DNA from: Candidatus Babeliales bacterium
Lineage (GTDB): Bacteria; Babelota; Babeliae; Babelales; Vermiphilaceae
Direction: 5' to 3'
NCBI GenBank assembly: GCA_020053845.1
Contig: JAGVMI010000106.1
Location: 1-6,468, forward strand
DNA: 6,468 nucleotides
Positions within the stretch are counted from its first letter, which is position 1. Every line of letters begins with the position of its first letter. Under the pieces are notes generated by a model. That model saw only the letters and a program-made list of their open reading frames with translations, had not been told where the DNA came from and searched no databases. Both the position numbers and the translations under genes were made by a program. Positions 1 to 5,355 of this stretch are shown here, piece by piece.

Positions 1-698
1 ATTACCACACTATTATTCTGCTTGCTTACCCACGAAAGTGATTCTATCGCATCACCAAAAAGCTCTATGCGTAGCTTTTCTTTCTGGTAAGGCAGATTTA
101 CTTCTATAGTGCCGCCAAGTACCTGGAAAGTGCCGTGGCTACGCTCAACATCGTTGCGCACATACTGAATAAAGATAAGGCGATTGAGCAGCTCAGTGCG
201 CGTTATTTTTTGCCCTACCTGCAATGAAAATGCAAGATCACGATAGTCGCGCGGATTGCCAAGCGAATAGATACACGATACGGAGGTGACTACAATCGTA
301 TCAGGACGATTAACAAGCGAGGCCGTGGCTTCAACACGCAGCCGTTCAATTTCGCTATTCACCTTTGTTTCTTTGGGCACGTAAATATCCTGAGCTGGCA
401 AGTACGATTCTGGCTGATAGTAATCGTAGTAGCTCACGAAATAGCACACTTTATTTTCTGGAAAGAAAAGCGAAAACTCTTCATACAGCTGGGCTGCAAG
501 TGTTTTATTAGGCGCAAGCACCAATACCGGCTTATCCTGCTGAGCAATAACGTTAGCCATGGTGTAGGTTTTGCCCGACCCGGTAACGCCCAACAAAGTA
601 GAAGTCCCCGGTCTTCCTGCCACAAGCTCCTTAATTGCTCCTGGCTGGCTGCCTGCAGGTTTGAACGGTGTGTGCAGTTTGAATAGTGGCTTTTTCAT
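1..698 (-). CDS. uvrB: UvrB, excinuclease ABC subunit B (N-terminal 232 residues; runs off the left edge)
   Basis: UvrB is the DNA-damage-verifying helicase-like subunit of nucleotide excision repair. It is loaded by UvrA and recruits UvrC for incision. Translation from 698 gives an unbroken frame to the window edge. Walker A GVTGSGKT is at residues 37-44, LAPNKTLAAQ at 61-70, the damage-probing beta-hairpin YYDYYQPESY at 90-99, and the SxxCIYSLGNP segment at about 139-149. The later part (ARND-like VRND, GTFQVLGGTIEV) matches the UvrB-specific domain that contacts UvrA. The family is normally about 660-680 residues, so roughly two thirds lies outside the window. The ATG at 698 is preceded by GGGGGG at 706-711 with 7-base spacing. 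An ATG at 703 is out of frame and stops at once. The sequence looks intact and functional. Confidence 0.97.
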   Translation of the reverse strand, partial: MKKPLFKLHTPFKPAGSQPGAIKELVAGRPGTSTLLGVTGSGKTYTMANVIAQQDKPVLVLAPNKTLAAQLYEEFSLFFPENKVCYFVSYYDYYQPESYLPAQDIYVPKETKVNSEIERLRVEATASLVNRPDTIVVTSVSCIYSLGNPRDYRDLAFSLQVGQKITRTELLNRLIFIQYVRNDVERSHGTFQVLGGTIEVNLPYQKEKLRIELFGDAIESLSWVSKQNNSVV

Positions 699-705
699 AG
701 CATGT

Positions 706-711
706 CCCCCC
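706..711 (-). promoter_or_regulatory. uvrB ribosome binding site (GGGGGG)
   Basis: The minus strand reads GGGGGGACATGCT before the uvrB ATG. A run of six G replaces the usual GGAGG, at 7-base spacing. It supports the start at 698. Confidence 0.6.
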
Positions 712-733
712 AGCTATATACACAACAAGCTCC

Positions 734-750
734 ACTATGTGCGCCATAGT
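734..750. promoter_or_regulatory. Inverted repeat upstream of uvrB, possible operator or hairpin
   Basis: On the plus strand ACTATG-TGCGC-CATAGT is a perfect 6-bp inverted repeat with a 5-base centre. It lies 36 bases before the uvrB start. It also sits at the downstream edge of a weak promoter-like pair (TTGTGA at 771-776, TAAAAC at 749-754, 16-base spacer, minus strand). A repressor such as LexA would be a natural candidate for a uvrB operator. The sequence is neither the E. coli (CTGT-N8-ACAG) nor the Bacillus (GAAC-N4-GTTC) box, so no regulator is assigned. It could also be a small RNA hairpin. The surrounding 699-793 region holds no other feature I can support. Confidence 0.35.
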
Positions 751-776
751 TTTAGATACTTTTGAGGGTATCACAA
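749..776 (-). promoter_or_regulatory. Weak candidate uvrB promoter
   Basis: TTGTGA (771-776) and TAAAAC (749-754), each matching the sigma70 consensus at four of six bases, are separated by 16 bases and precede uvrB on the minus strand. There is no obvious terminator between the preceding gene (stop at 794) and uvrB, so read-through from the upstream operon is an alternative. Confidence 0.25.
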
Positions 777-793
777 GAGAGCTCAGGCGTGAA

Positions 794-1345
794 TTACCTA
801 TTTTCTCCTGAAGTAGCCGCGGGAATAATCGTACAATTATCGACAGTAGGGGTCTTATTGCTATCTGCACTGATGCGCGCATATTTCTGGTAGCTGTTAC
901 CTATCTCACGCGCCACATTAACAAATTGTTGCTTACCCTCTTTCGAAATTACTTCGGTATTTTGTAAGCGCATCATCAGCGCTTCCGCTTCATCAAAAGG
1001 GATAATATCTCTTCTAAAAGCCTCGCAGCACAAAGTCATCTGCGTAATATGATTATGATAGCACTTGCGCTGCCGATGAAATTCATCAATTGCTTTCTGC
1101 CGCTCGCTTCCCTCTTTCATGAGCTCAGTGCGTCCAGCATGCGCTACCAGAACGTATGCCCACTCTCCCATACTGCGATTAAGCAGAGATTGTCCCTTGC
1201 TAAAACTCGTGTTGCAATCCCGCAATATCTCCACGTACTTGTGCAGGGGAGCTCCATCTGTATGAAGCGATACACAGTTCATTGCTATCATGCAAGCATC
1301 GGTCATTACGGCTGCAGTAAGCATAAACCAATAGAACATATGCAC
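794..1345 (-). CDS. Small exported protein of unknown function, paralogue B of a tandem pair (183 aa)
   Basis: I do not recognise a named family. The N-terminus is a hydrophobic stretch (residues 3-24) that could be a signal peptide or anchor, but it lacks the usual basic residues. The rest is charged and probably mostly helical. It is a diverged paralogue of the gene just upstream. Both share Y-x(3)-L-x(2)-C (C44 here), an LL...RSM segment (54-59), EL at 74-75 with R82 and DE at 87-88, LC at 105-106, and a T-x-V-[IL]-x(2)-EGKQ-x-F motif at 130-141. The start is set by AGGA at 1354-1357, which is 8 bases from GTG at 1345 but 14 from the in-frame ATG at 1339. A 13-base gap to the upstream stop implies co-transcription. 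C106-C107 and the conserved C44 suggest a disulfide if exported. The C-terminal 25 residues have no counterpart in the paralogue. Confidence 0.8.
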   Translation of the reverse strand: MHMFYWFMLTAAVMTDACMIAMNCVSLHTDGAPLHKYVEILRDCNTSFSKGQSLLNRSMGEWAYVLVAHAGRTELMKEGSERQKAIDEFHRQRKCYHNHITQMTLCCEAFRRDIIPFDEAEALMMRLQNTEVISKEGKQQFVNVAREIGNSYQKYARISADSNKTPTVDNCTIIPAATSGENR

Positions 1346-1353
1346 TAGTGATT

Positions 1354-1357
1354 TCCT
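1354..1357 (-). promoter_or_regulatory. Ribosome binding site of the 183-aa gene, favouring a GTG start
   Basis: AGGA on the minus strand lies just after the TAA of the upstream gene. Its spacing is 8 bases to GTG (1345) and 14 bases to ATG (1339), so GTG is the better start by spacing. Confidence 0.5.
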
Positions 1358-1358
1358 G

Positions 1359-1853
1359 TTAGTTCGTGCTACTTGTTAATTGTTCATCTATACTGCGCAC
1401 AGCGACTGTTAGAAGCTCTTGAACGGTTTCGCTAAAATGCTGCTTACCTTCTGGAGTAAGTACCTTTGTATCGTGCAATTTTTTGTAAAGTCCGCGCACT
1501 TGGTCACCTCCAAACTGATACTTTACTGCCTGCCTACATAAACCCATGCCCTCCATCCAGTAATAATAAGAGTTTATTTCATCCACAAATCGCTCTCGTG
1601 CTTCAGGAGTTTTAGTCAGCTCAGCCTCAATTGCTAGTGACTGCAGACGCCATGCTTCTATGCTCATGCTGCGCAGAAGGGGAGAAGTGGGAACAACGGC
1701 TTCAAGCAATTGTGTGCAGCTGTTTAAAACAGCAAAATAATCTCGGGGCCTGTATGACTTACTTTCACCTTGCTCAAAACTGAAAACTCGCGTATTACTA
1801 GCCAAAACAAGCGTCACTCCAACACACAAAAATCCACGCATTATGTTATTCAT
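1359..1853 (-). CDS. Small exported protein of unknown function, paralogue A of a tandem pair (164 aa)
   Basis: No named family is recognised. The N-terminus is a good Sec signal peptide: MNNIMR followed by the hydrophobic core GFLCVGVTLVLAS, with likely cleavage near residues 20-25. The mature part is about 140 residues, charged and probably helical. C46 and C106 line up with C44 and C106 of the next gene. The LLRSM (59-63), EL (78-79), R86, DE (91-92), LC (105-106) and T-x-V-L-x(2)-EGKQ-x-F (129-140) positions are also shared. I chose the start at 1853 because GAAGG (1859-1863) lies 5 bases upstream and because it gives a clean signal peptide. Longer in-frame starts back to 1967 would place non-hydrophobic sequence ahead of the signal and overlap the upstream gene by over 100 bases. 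The start overlaps the stop of the upstream gene by 8 bases (ATGAATAA), which suggests translational coupling. Confidence 0.82.
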   Translation of the reverse strand: MNNIMRGFLCVGVTLVLASNTRVFSFEQGESKSYRPRDYFAVLNSCTQLLEAVVPTSPLLRSMSIEAWRLQSLAIEAELTKTPEARERFVDEINSYYYWMEGMGLCRQAVKYQFGGDQVRGLYKKLHDTKVLTPEGKQHFSETVQELLTVAVRSIDEQLTSSTN

Positions 1854-2280
1854 AGATGCCTTCATAGTGATAATCAAAACCATCTGAATAGTCTGACTGC
1901 AAAACAGGTTTACGCTTTTTACATTTAATTTTTGTGCACGCAGCATCTTTATACTGCCATCGCGCAATCATCCAACCAGCTGCAAATGCAACGACAACAG
2001 GCAATACTTTTGCTGGCTGTACATAGCGCACAACTATGCGCTCGTAAGATCGATGCTCATGCGGTGTTTGTTCAGATTGCTGTTGGGGTGACACCTCAAC
2101 AGTATCATCTGAATGCTGGCTGCTAGAATGCCAGGATGAAGACGTATTACTGTTGTAAAGCTGACTCAGAGTTGCCAAATGTTTAGCGGGAATTCCTGTA
2201 TCACCCCCCGTGCGTATAAACGTATGAGGAGTTACCAATGCTATACAGAGTGCGATTTTGAATAATCGAGTGTAACCCAT
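1846..2280 (-). CDS. Small membrane-anchored protein of unknown function with Tyr-rich acidic tail (144 aa)
   Basis: No family is recognised. Residues 1-22 (MGYTRLFK then IALCIALV) look like a signal peptide or first membrane segment. Residues 30-80 are Ser/Gln/His-rich and probably disordered. Residues 91-108 (KVLPVVVAFAAGWMIARW) form a convincing membrane helix. A basic cluster KIKCKKRKP (117-125) follows, then a short acidic tail with four tyrosines ending in YEGIYE. By the positive-inside rule the tail would be cytoplasmic and the Ser-rich part periplasmic. The ATG at 2280 has TCCTT (AAGGA on the minus strand, 2288-2292) at 7-base spacing. It lies 43 bases after the glycosyltransferase stop, with no terminator between, and overlaps the next gene by 8 bases. 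It is therefore probably the second gene of the operon and may serve as an envelope anchor or partner for the two exported proteins downstream, which is inference. Confidence 0.75.
   Translation of the reverse strand: MGYTRLFKIALCIALVTPHTFIRTGGDTGIPAKHLATLSQLYNSNTSSSWHSSSQHSDDTVEVSPQQQSEQTPHEHRSYERIVVRYVQPAKVLPVVVAFAAGWMIARWQYKDAACTKIKCKKRKPVLQSDYSDGFDYHYEGIYE
1859..1863 (-). promoter_or_regulatory. Ribosome binding site of the 164-aa gene, inside the upstream coding sequence
   Basis: GAAGG on the minus strand, 5 bases before the ATG at 1853, lies within the last codons of the 144-aa gene. It decides in favour of the MNNIMRG start over MKASMNN, whose ATG at 1865 has no good site. Confidence 0.55.
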
Positions 2281-2323
2281 GGATTAGTCCTTTGCTGTTA
2301 ATGTGCACCTTGCGTACAGCTCA

Positions 2324-3478
2324 TTACTCACACTCTCGATTCAGTTTACGATAAATGCATTGCTCATACCATGCAAGCAGTTGCGTAGCGATGCGTTCTG
2401 GATAATAATGCTCTGCACACGTGAGCGCTTGTTTTTTCAGCTCTGCATGTGAAGACGGCGATGCTGCAAGAGTGCGAATAAGGCCCACTGCTTCGCCCAC
2501 TGATTGCGCGATGTAGCCATTCACTCCTTGTACAATGCAATCACGCTGCCCCGGCCCATCAAGTGCAACTACGGGTAATCCACATGCCATAGCTTCTGCA
2601 ATTACTAACCCTTGAGTATCGGTATGAGAGCAGAAAAGAAAAAGATCTGCTTGCTGATAGCGCTCTACTAATTCTTGCGCGCTATGCTTGGGCAAGAACT
2701 GTACGCGCTCTGCTGATAATTTACAAGTGCGATACGCATACTGCTCAAGCGCTTTGCGCTCATGGCCATAGCCAATGATGGTAAGCCTGAATGCCTTTTG
2801 ATCAAGCTGACGCATGATATCAAGTGCAGCATACACGTTTTTTTCTTTAGTTAGCCTGCTCACCACAAGCAGCTCGAATGATTTATGAGTATCACCAAAC
2901 GGCGTCACTCGCAGGAACGATTCCTGCAGGGGACTCGATAACACACAGACGGGCGTTGCAATACCCTGCTTATGCAGATGCGCAGCTATTGTCGAGCTAG
3001 GAACAATAACGCCATCTACGCGCGCGCAAAAATAACGCACCACAAAACGCGACAAAGCACGCAAAAATATATTGGGGATAAGGGGAACATAGTGAGCATA
3101 TGCTTCATACATGGTGTGATGCGTGAAAACTACTGGAATGCCAAGTTCCCGTGCTGCCCGCGCTGCATATTTGCCGAGCAGGAAAGGATGATGCACATGC
3201 ACTATGTCAGGGCAGTAATCGGCAATCACCTCACGTACAAATCGTGCAGGGCGCCAAGGAATGGCCATGCGGTTACCTTTGTGAGCAAATGCCCATAAGT
3301 AGGGAACGCGTTTTACATAGGGTGGGTCTTGCTCGTTAGTACCAAAATCAAGCGTAACAATCTGAACATCACAGCCGGCATCAGTAAGCGCCTTGTGCAT
3401 TGCACGGATTGAGCTGACCACCCCACCACTGTACGGAGCATAATTGTTGGTAACAAAAAGAATGCGTTGTACCGCCAT
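2324..3478 (-). CDS. GT4-family glycosyltransferase, probably glycolipid or envelope glycan synthesis (384 aa)
   Basis: This is a GT-B fold retaining glycosyltransferase of family 4. The N-terminal Rossmann half begins ILFVTNNYAPYSGGV (6-20), with the Gly-Gly acceptor-side loop. HVHHPFLLGKYAARAAR (94-110) and FTHHTMYEAYAHYVP (118-132) resemble the diacylglycerol glucosyltransferase / alpha-mannosyltransferase branch of GT4. The C-terminal nucleotide-sugar half has SRLTKEKN (207-214), IIGYGHE (234-240) and the signature HTDTQGLVIAEAMACGLPVV (285-304). In the EX7E motif the second Glu is E295, but the first position is Asp287 rather than Glu. Length is normal for the family. There is no signal peptide, so it should act at the cytoplasmic face of the inner membrane using an NDP-sugar. 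The exact donor and acceptor cannot be read from sequence. It is the first gene after a strong terminator, so it likely heads the operon with the three small proteins. Confidence 0.92.
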   Translation of the reverse strand: MAVQRILFVTNNYAPYSGGVVSSIRAMHKALTDAGCDVQIVTLDFGTNEQDPPYVKRVPYLWAFAHKGNRMAIPWRPARFVREVIADYCPDIVHVHHPFLLGKYAARAARELGIPVVFTHHTMYEAYAHYVPLIPNIFLRALSRFVVRYFCARVDGVIVPSSTIAAHLHKQGIATPVCVLSSPLQESFLRVTPFGDTHKSFELLVVSRLTKEKNVYAALDIMRQLDQKAFRLTIIGYGHERKALEQYAYRTCKLSAERVQFLPKHSAQELVERYQQADLFLFCSHTDTQGLVIAEAMACGLPVVALDGPGQRDCIVQGVNGYIAQSVGEAVGLIRTLAASPSSHAELKKQALTCAEHYYPERIATQLLAWYEQCIYRKLNRECE

Positions 3479-3494
3479 AGAGGTATACCTAATT

Positions 3495-3542
3495 CCTCAG
3501 AGTGTATAATTTTAATATAGCGTATGCACTAAAAAACGCATT
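3495..3542 (-). promoter_or_regulatory. AT-rich promoter-like region for the glycosyltransferase operon
   Basis: On the minus strand this region carries TATATT (3514-3519), five of six matches to a -10 box, but no convincing -35 about 17 bases upstream. A promoter is expected here because a strong terminator directly precedes it. A palindrome AGGTATACCT (3481-3490) lies next to the start codon and its AGG may serve as a weak ribosome site. Confidence 0.3.
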
Positions 3543-3572
3543 AAAAAAGCGGCTATTGAAAGCCGCTTTTTG
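3543..3572. terminator. Strong intrinsic terminator after the PLD-like gene
   Basis: AAAAAGCGGCT (3544-3554) and AGCCGCTTTTT (3561-3571) form a perfect 11-bp stem with a 6-base loop. On the minus strand the stem is followed by a T run, 26 bases past the PLD-like stop codon. It has T runs on both strands, so it could work in either direction. It separates the PLD-like gene from the glycosyltransferase operon. Confidence 0.93.
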
Positions 3573-3596
3573 TTATCTTAAGAAAAAGATACCTAA

Positions 3597-5219
3597 TTAT
3601 ATTTTTGCAGTAGTAGTTACTGTGGACTGCGCCTTTGTATTAGCTACTACAGCTTGCGTTACTGCTTGAACATTAGCTTTCTTAGTAGAAGCCTTTTTAG
3701 GTTTAGTTTGCTTGGTTGTGGTGCTCGTTGTAGTAGTGCTTTGTACAGGAGGCACAAACTTAGATGCAGCTTTCTGATTTTTTATTTTTTCAATAATTGC
3801 CTGCTGCTTATCATATACCTCTTTGCCATGCAAAATAAGTGCGTGGTTGATTTCACGCCCAAATCCCTGCTCAGTAAAGTTAGCCGTTGATGGGATCGTG
3901 AGATAGTGAGTAGGCTTGCCTGGTTCTGTAATTGCTCTCGTAACAACTTTCGCGTGCTCTAAGCCTTGAATCTTCTTATGCAATTCAACTTGGCCTTTTT
4001 CAACTACGCGTACGTCTATCGCATGCTTTTGTAACTCTTCCAATTGTTCAGCAGCTTTTTTAGAAAGAGGTTTGCCGTTGACTATCACGCTGATAGATCC
4101 TTGCGCATCTTGAGTGCCTAGTTTTAATGCTTTGGCTTGCTCTTTGAGCGCTGTTATTAATGTGGGATCAGTCAAGTTCATCGCTACTACGCTATAATCT
4201 TGCTTTTCATGAGCTGATGCTGGCTTTTTAAAACGCTTGGCAAACGTGTTAGTAAAGTCATAACGTACCGTATCAATAATCTTATCTTTCTCAGGCGTCG
4301 TATCAAGGACAGTTCTTTGTGCATCTTTTATATATTTTTGCCACGAAGTTGATGGCCCCACATATTTCTCCGGACTGCCATTCGTACTTTTTATTTTCTC
4401 TGGACTTCCTGTAGCAGTCAGGGGAATGGAGAATTGCTTAACCGCAGCCATACTCTCAATAGCTTCTTTAACAGGCGAGCTACCGTTGAGATTTACAAAA
4501 ACTGCTTGATCGTCGTGTGTATTGCAAGGAATATTACTATAATTGCGTGATGAAACAATAAGCGTCGCTTCATCTTGAGCATCGTTATAAATAAGAGAAG
4601 TCTTTGAATGCGTCTCATAGCCAAGCTGATTAACGGTTACACCCGCAGCCACGAGCTTACCGTTTTCCTTTTTATCTTTTTCTTTTGCTTTAGAAGGATA
4701 TACCGTAACCTGCGCGCCATTTTTTTGGGCTTTTTTGAATGCAGTTCTAACGCCAGGATGTGTACCCCAAGGAGTAATAGAATCAACACTGCTACCCGTT
4801 GAAGCCTTTTTAATTTCTTCAATCACATGAGGAATAATTTTCTCATCCTGGGAGTAAACTAACTTAGTAACTTCATAGCGCGGCTTTTTAGGCACCACAG
4901 TTGTGATGCTCGTGCTATTTTCTTTACCATCAGTACTACTTGCTACGGTAAATCCTGCCGTGCTTGCCGTTCTTTTAAGCGGAGACTTTTGAGTATTATT
5001 TTCATTGCCAAAAAGAACGCGTGCCGCTTTTGACTTACTTTGCAGCAGCGCATTTGTTACTGCACCTGTTTTTTGCGGGGAATTTTGCGGCGAAGAAATA
5101 GGAGAATATATCTTGTTGATGGCATCATTAAGCGTAGAGCCACTAGACATAGCCTGTGCATCAACAGCAAGCCACAACAATCCAGAAACTAGCAAAGTAA
5201 TAGTTGAACGAATCTTCAT
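3597..5219 (-). CDS. Exported PLD-like protein with two degenerate HKD half-sites (540 aa)
   Basis: Residues 1-23 are a clear Sec signal peptide (basic n-region MKIR, hydrophobic core, AQA cleavage after A23). Residues 24-115 are Ser/Thr/Pro/Lys-rich and probably disordered. Two PLD-like half-domains follow. The first has H204-S-K206, then SSRN (223-226). The second has H422-A-K424, then STANFT (444-449) and GREIN (454-458). This is the spacing seen in PLD nucleases and transferases, HxK followed by GSxN-like residues. However, the Asp normally 7 residues after the His is Y211 in the first and A429 in the second. Catalytic His and Lys survive in both, so it may be active, altered, or only a binding fold. 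Two GSPEK copies sit at 271-285. Residues 492-540 form a Thr/Lys/Ala-rich tail. The ATG at 5219 has AGGGGG 7 bases upstream. The gene stands alone between its own promoter and a terminator. Substrate (lipid, DNA or host factor) is unknown. Confidence 0.82.
   Translation of the reverse strand: MKIRSTITLLVSGLLWLAVDAQAMSSGSTLNDAINKIYSPISSPQNSPQKTGAVTNALLQSKSKAARVLFGNENNTQKSPLKRTASTAGFTVASSTDGKENSTSITTVVPKKPRYEVTKLVYSQDEKIIPHVIEEIKKASTGSSVDSITPWGTHPGVRTAFKKAQKNGAQVTVYPSKAKEKDKKENGKLVAAGVTVNQLGYETHSKTSLIYNDAQDEATLIVSSRNYSNIPCNTHDDQAVFVNLNGSSPVKEAIESMAAVKQFSIPLTATGSPEKIKSTNGSPEKYVGPSTSWQKYIKDAQRTVLDTTPEKDKIIDTVRYDFTNTFAKRFKKPASAHEKQDYSVVAMNLTDPTLITALKEQAKALKLGTQDAQGSISVIVNGKPLSKKAAEQLEELQKHAIDVRVVEKGQVELHKKIQGLEHAKVVTRAITEPGKPTHYLTIPSTANFTEQGFGREINHALILHGKEVYDKQQAIIEKIKNQKAASKFVPPVQSTTTTSTTTKQTKPKKASTKKANVQAVTQAVVANTKAQSTVTTTAKI
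4365..4409 (-). repeat. In-frame GSPEK tandem repeat within the PLD-like gene
   Basis: GSPEKIKSTN followed by GSPEK (residues 271-285) is a short imperfect duplication with a 30-base period on the minus strand. It lies in the linker between the two PLD-like half-domains. Each copy contains a Ser-Pro-x-Lys motif. Confidence 0.6.
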
Positions 5220-5248
5220 AAAAAAGCCCCCTAAAAGCCCTTGAAAAT

Positions 5249-5264
5249 GCCCTATAATAAGGGC
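5249..5264. promoter_or_regulatory. Inverted repeat in the 5'UTR of the PLD-like gene
   Basis: GCCCT-ATAATA-AGGGC is a perfect 5-bp inverted repeat with a 6-base loop, 30 bases before the PLD-like start codon. It could be an operator or an mRNA hairpin. I see no link to a known regulator. Confidence 0.35.
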
Positions 5265-5281
5265 AAAACTCCATTTATAAC

Positions 5282-5309
5282 AGTGTACCTGAATTATTCA
5301 GTCTGTCAA
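5282..5309 (-). promoter_or_regulatory. Promoter of the PLD-like gene
   Basis: The minus strand has a perfect -35 box TTGACA (5304-5309), a 16-base spacer and TACACT (5282-5287) as a four-of-six -10. A better-looking TATAAA (5274-5279) is 24 bases from TTGACA, too far to pair with it. The spacer is almost entirely occupied by a palindrome, listed separately. Confidence 0.5.
5289..5301. promoter_or_regulatory. Perfect 13-base palindrome in the promoter spacer, candidate operator
   Basis: CTGAAT-T-ATTCAG is a perfect 6-bp inverted repeat around one base. It lies exactly between the candidate -35 and -10 of the PLD-like gene, the usual place for a dimeric repressor or a MerR-type activator. The regulator is not in this window. 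Confidence 0.45.
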
Positions 5310-5355
5310 AAGGTGCCTTTTGGGGGATCCTCATTCGTTCAGGGGGTCAGAAAGC

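Noticed and set aside
1854..1967. Longer N-terminus for the 164-aa protein, starting up to 1967
   Set aside because: It would overlap the upstream gene by over 100 bases, bury the signal peptide and lack a good ribosome site. The GAAGG site supports 1853.
571..2126. Open frames on the plus strand across 571-765, 1049-1348 and 1932-2126
   Set aside because: They lie antisense to uvrB and to the small exported genes, show no family features and have no good ribosome sites. The minus-strand frames have starts, signals and paralogy.
3505..3510. TATAAT on the plus strand as a promoter
   Set aside because: There is no -35 match at the right distance and no plus-strand gene downstream.
5308..5321. 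AAAAGGTGCCTTTT as a terminator for the transaldolase gene
   Set aside because: The stem is only 5-6 bp with a very small loop, mostly A-T, and has no T run after it on the minus strand. It also overlaps the -35 box of the next gene.
5321..5347. GGGGG repeats flanking 5331-5340 as an inverted repeat
   Set aside because: The two G runs are direct, not inverted, so they cannot form a stem.
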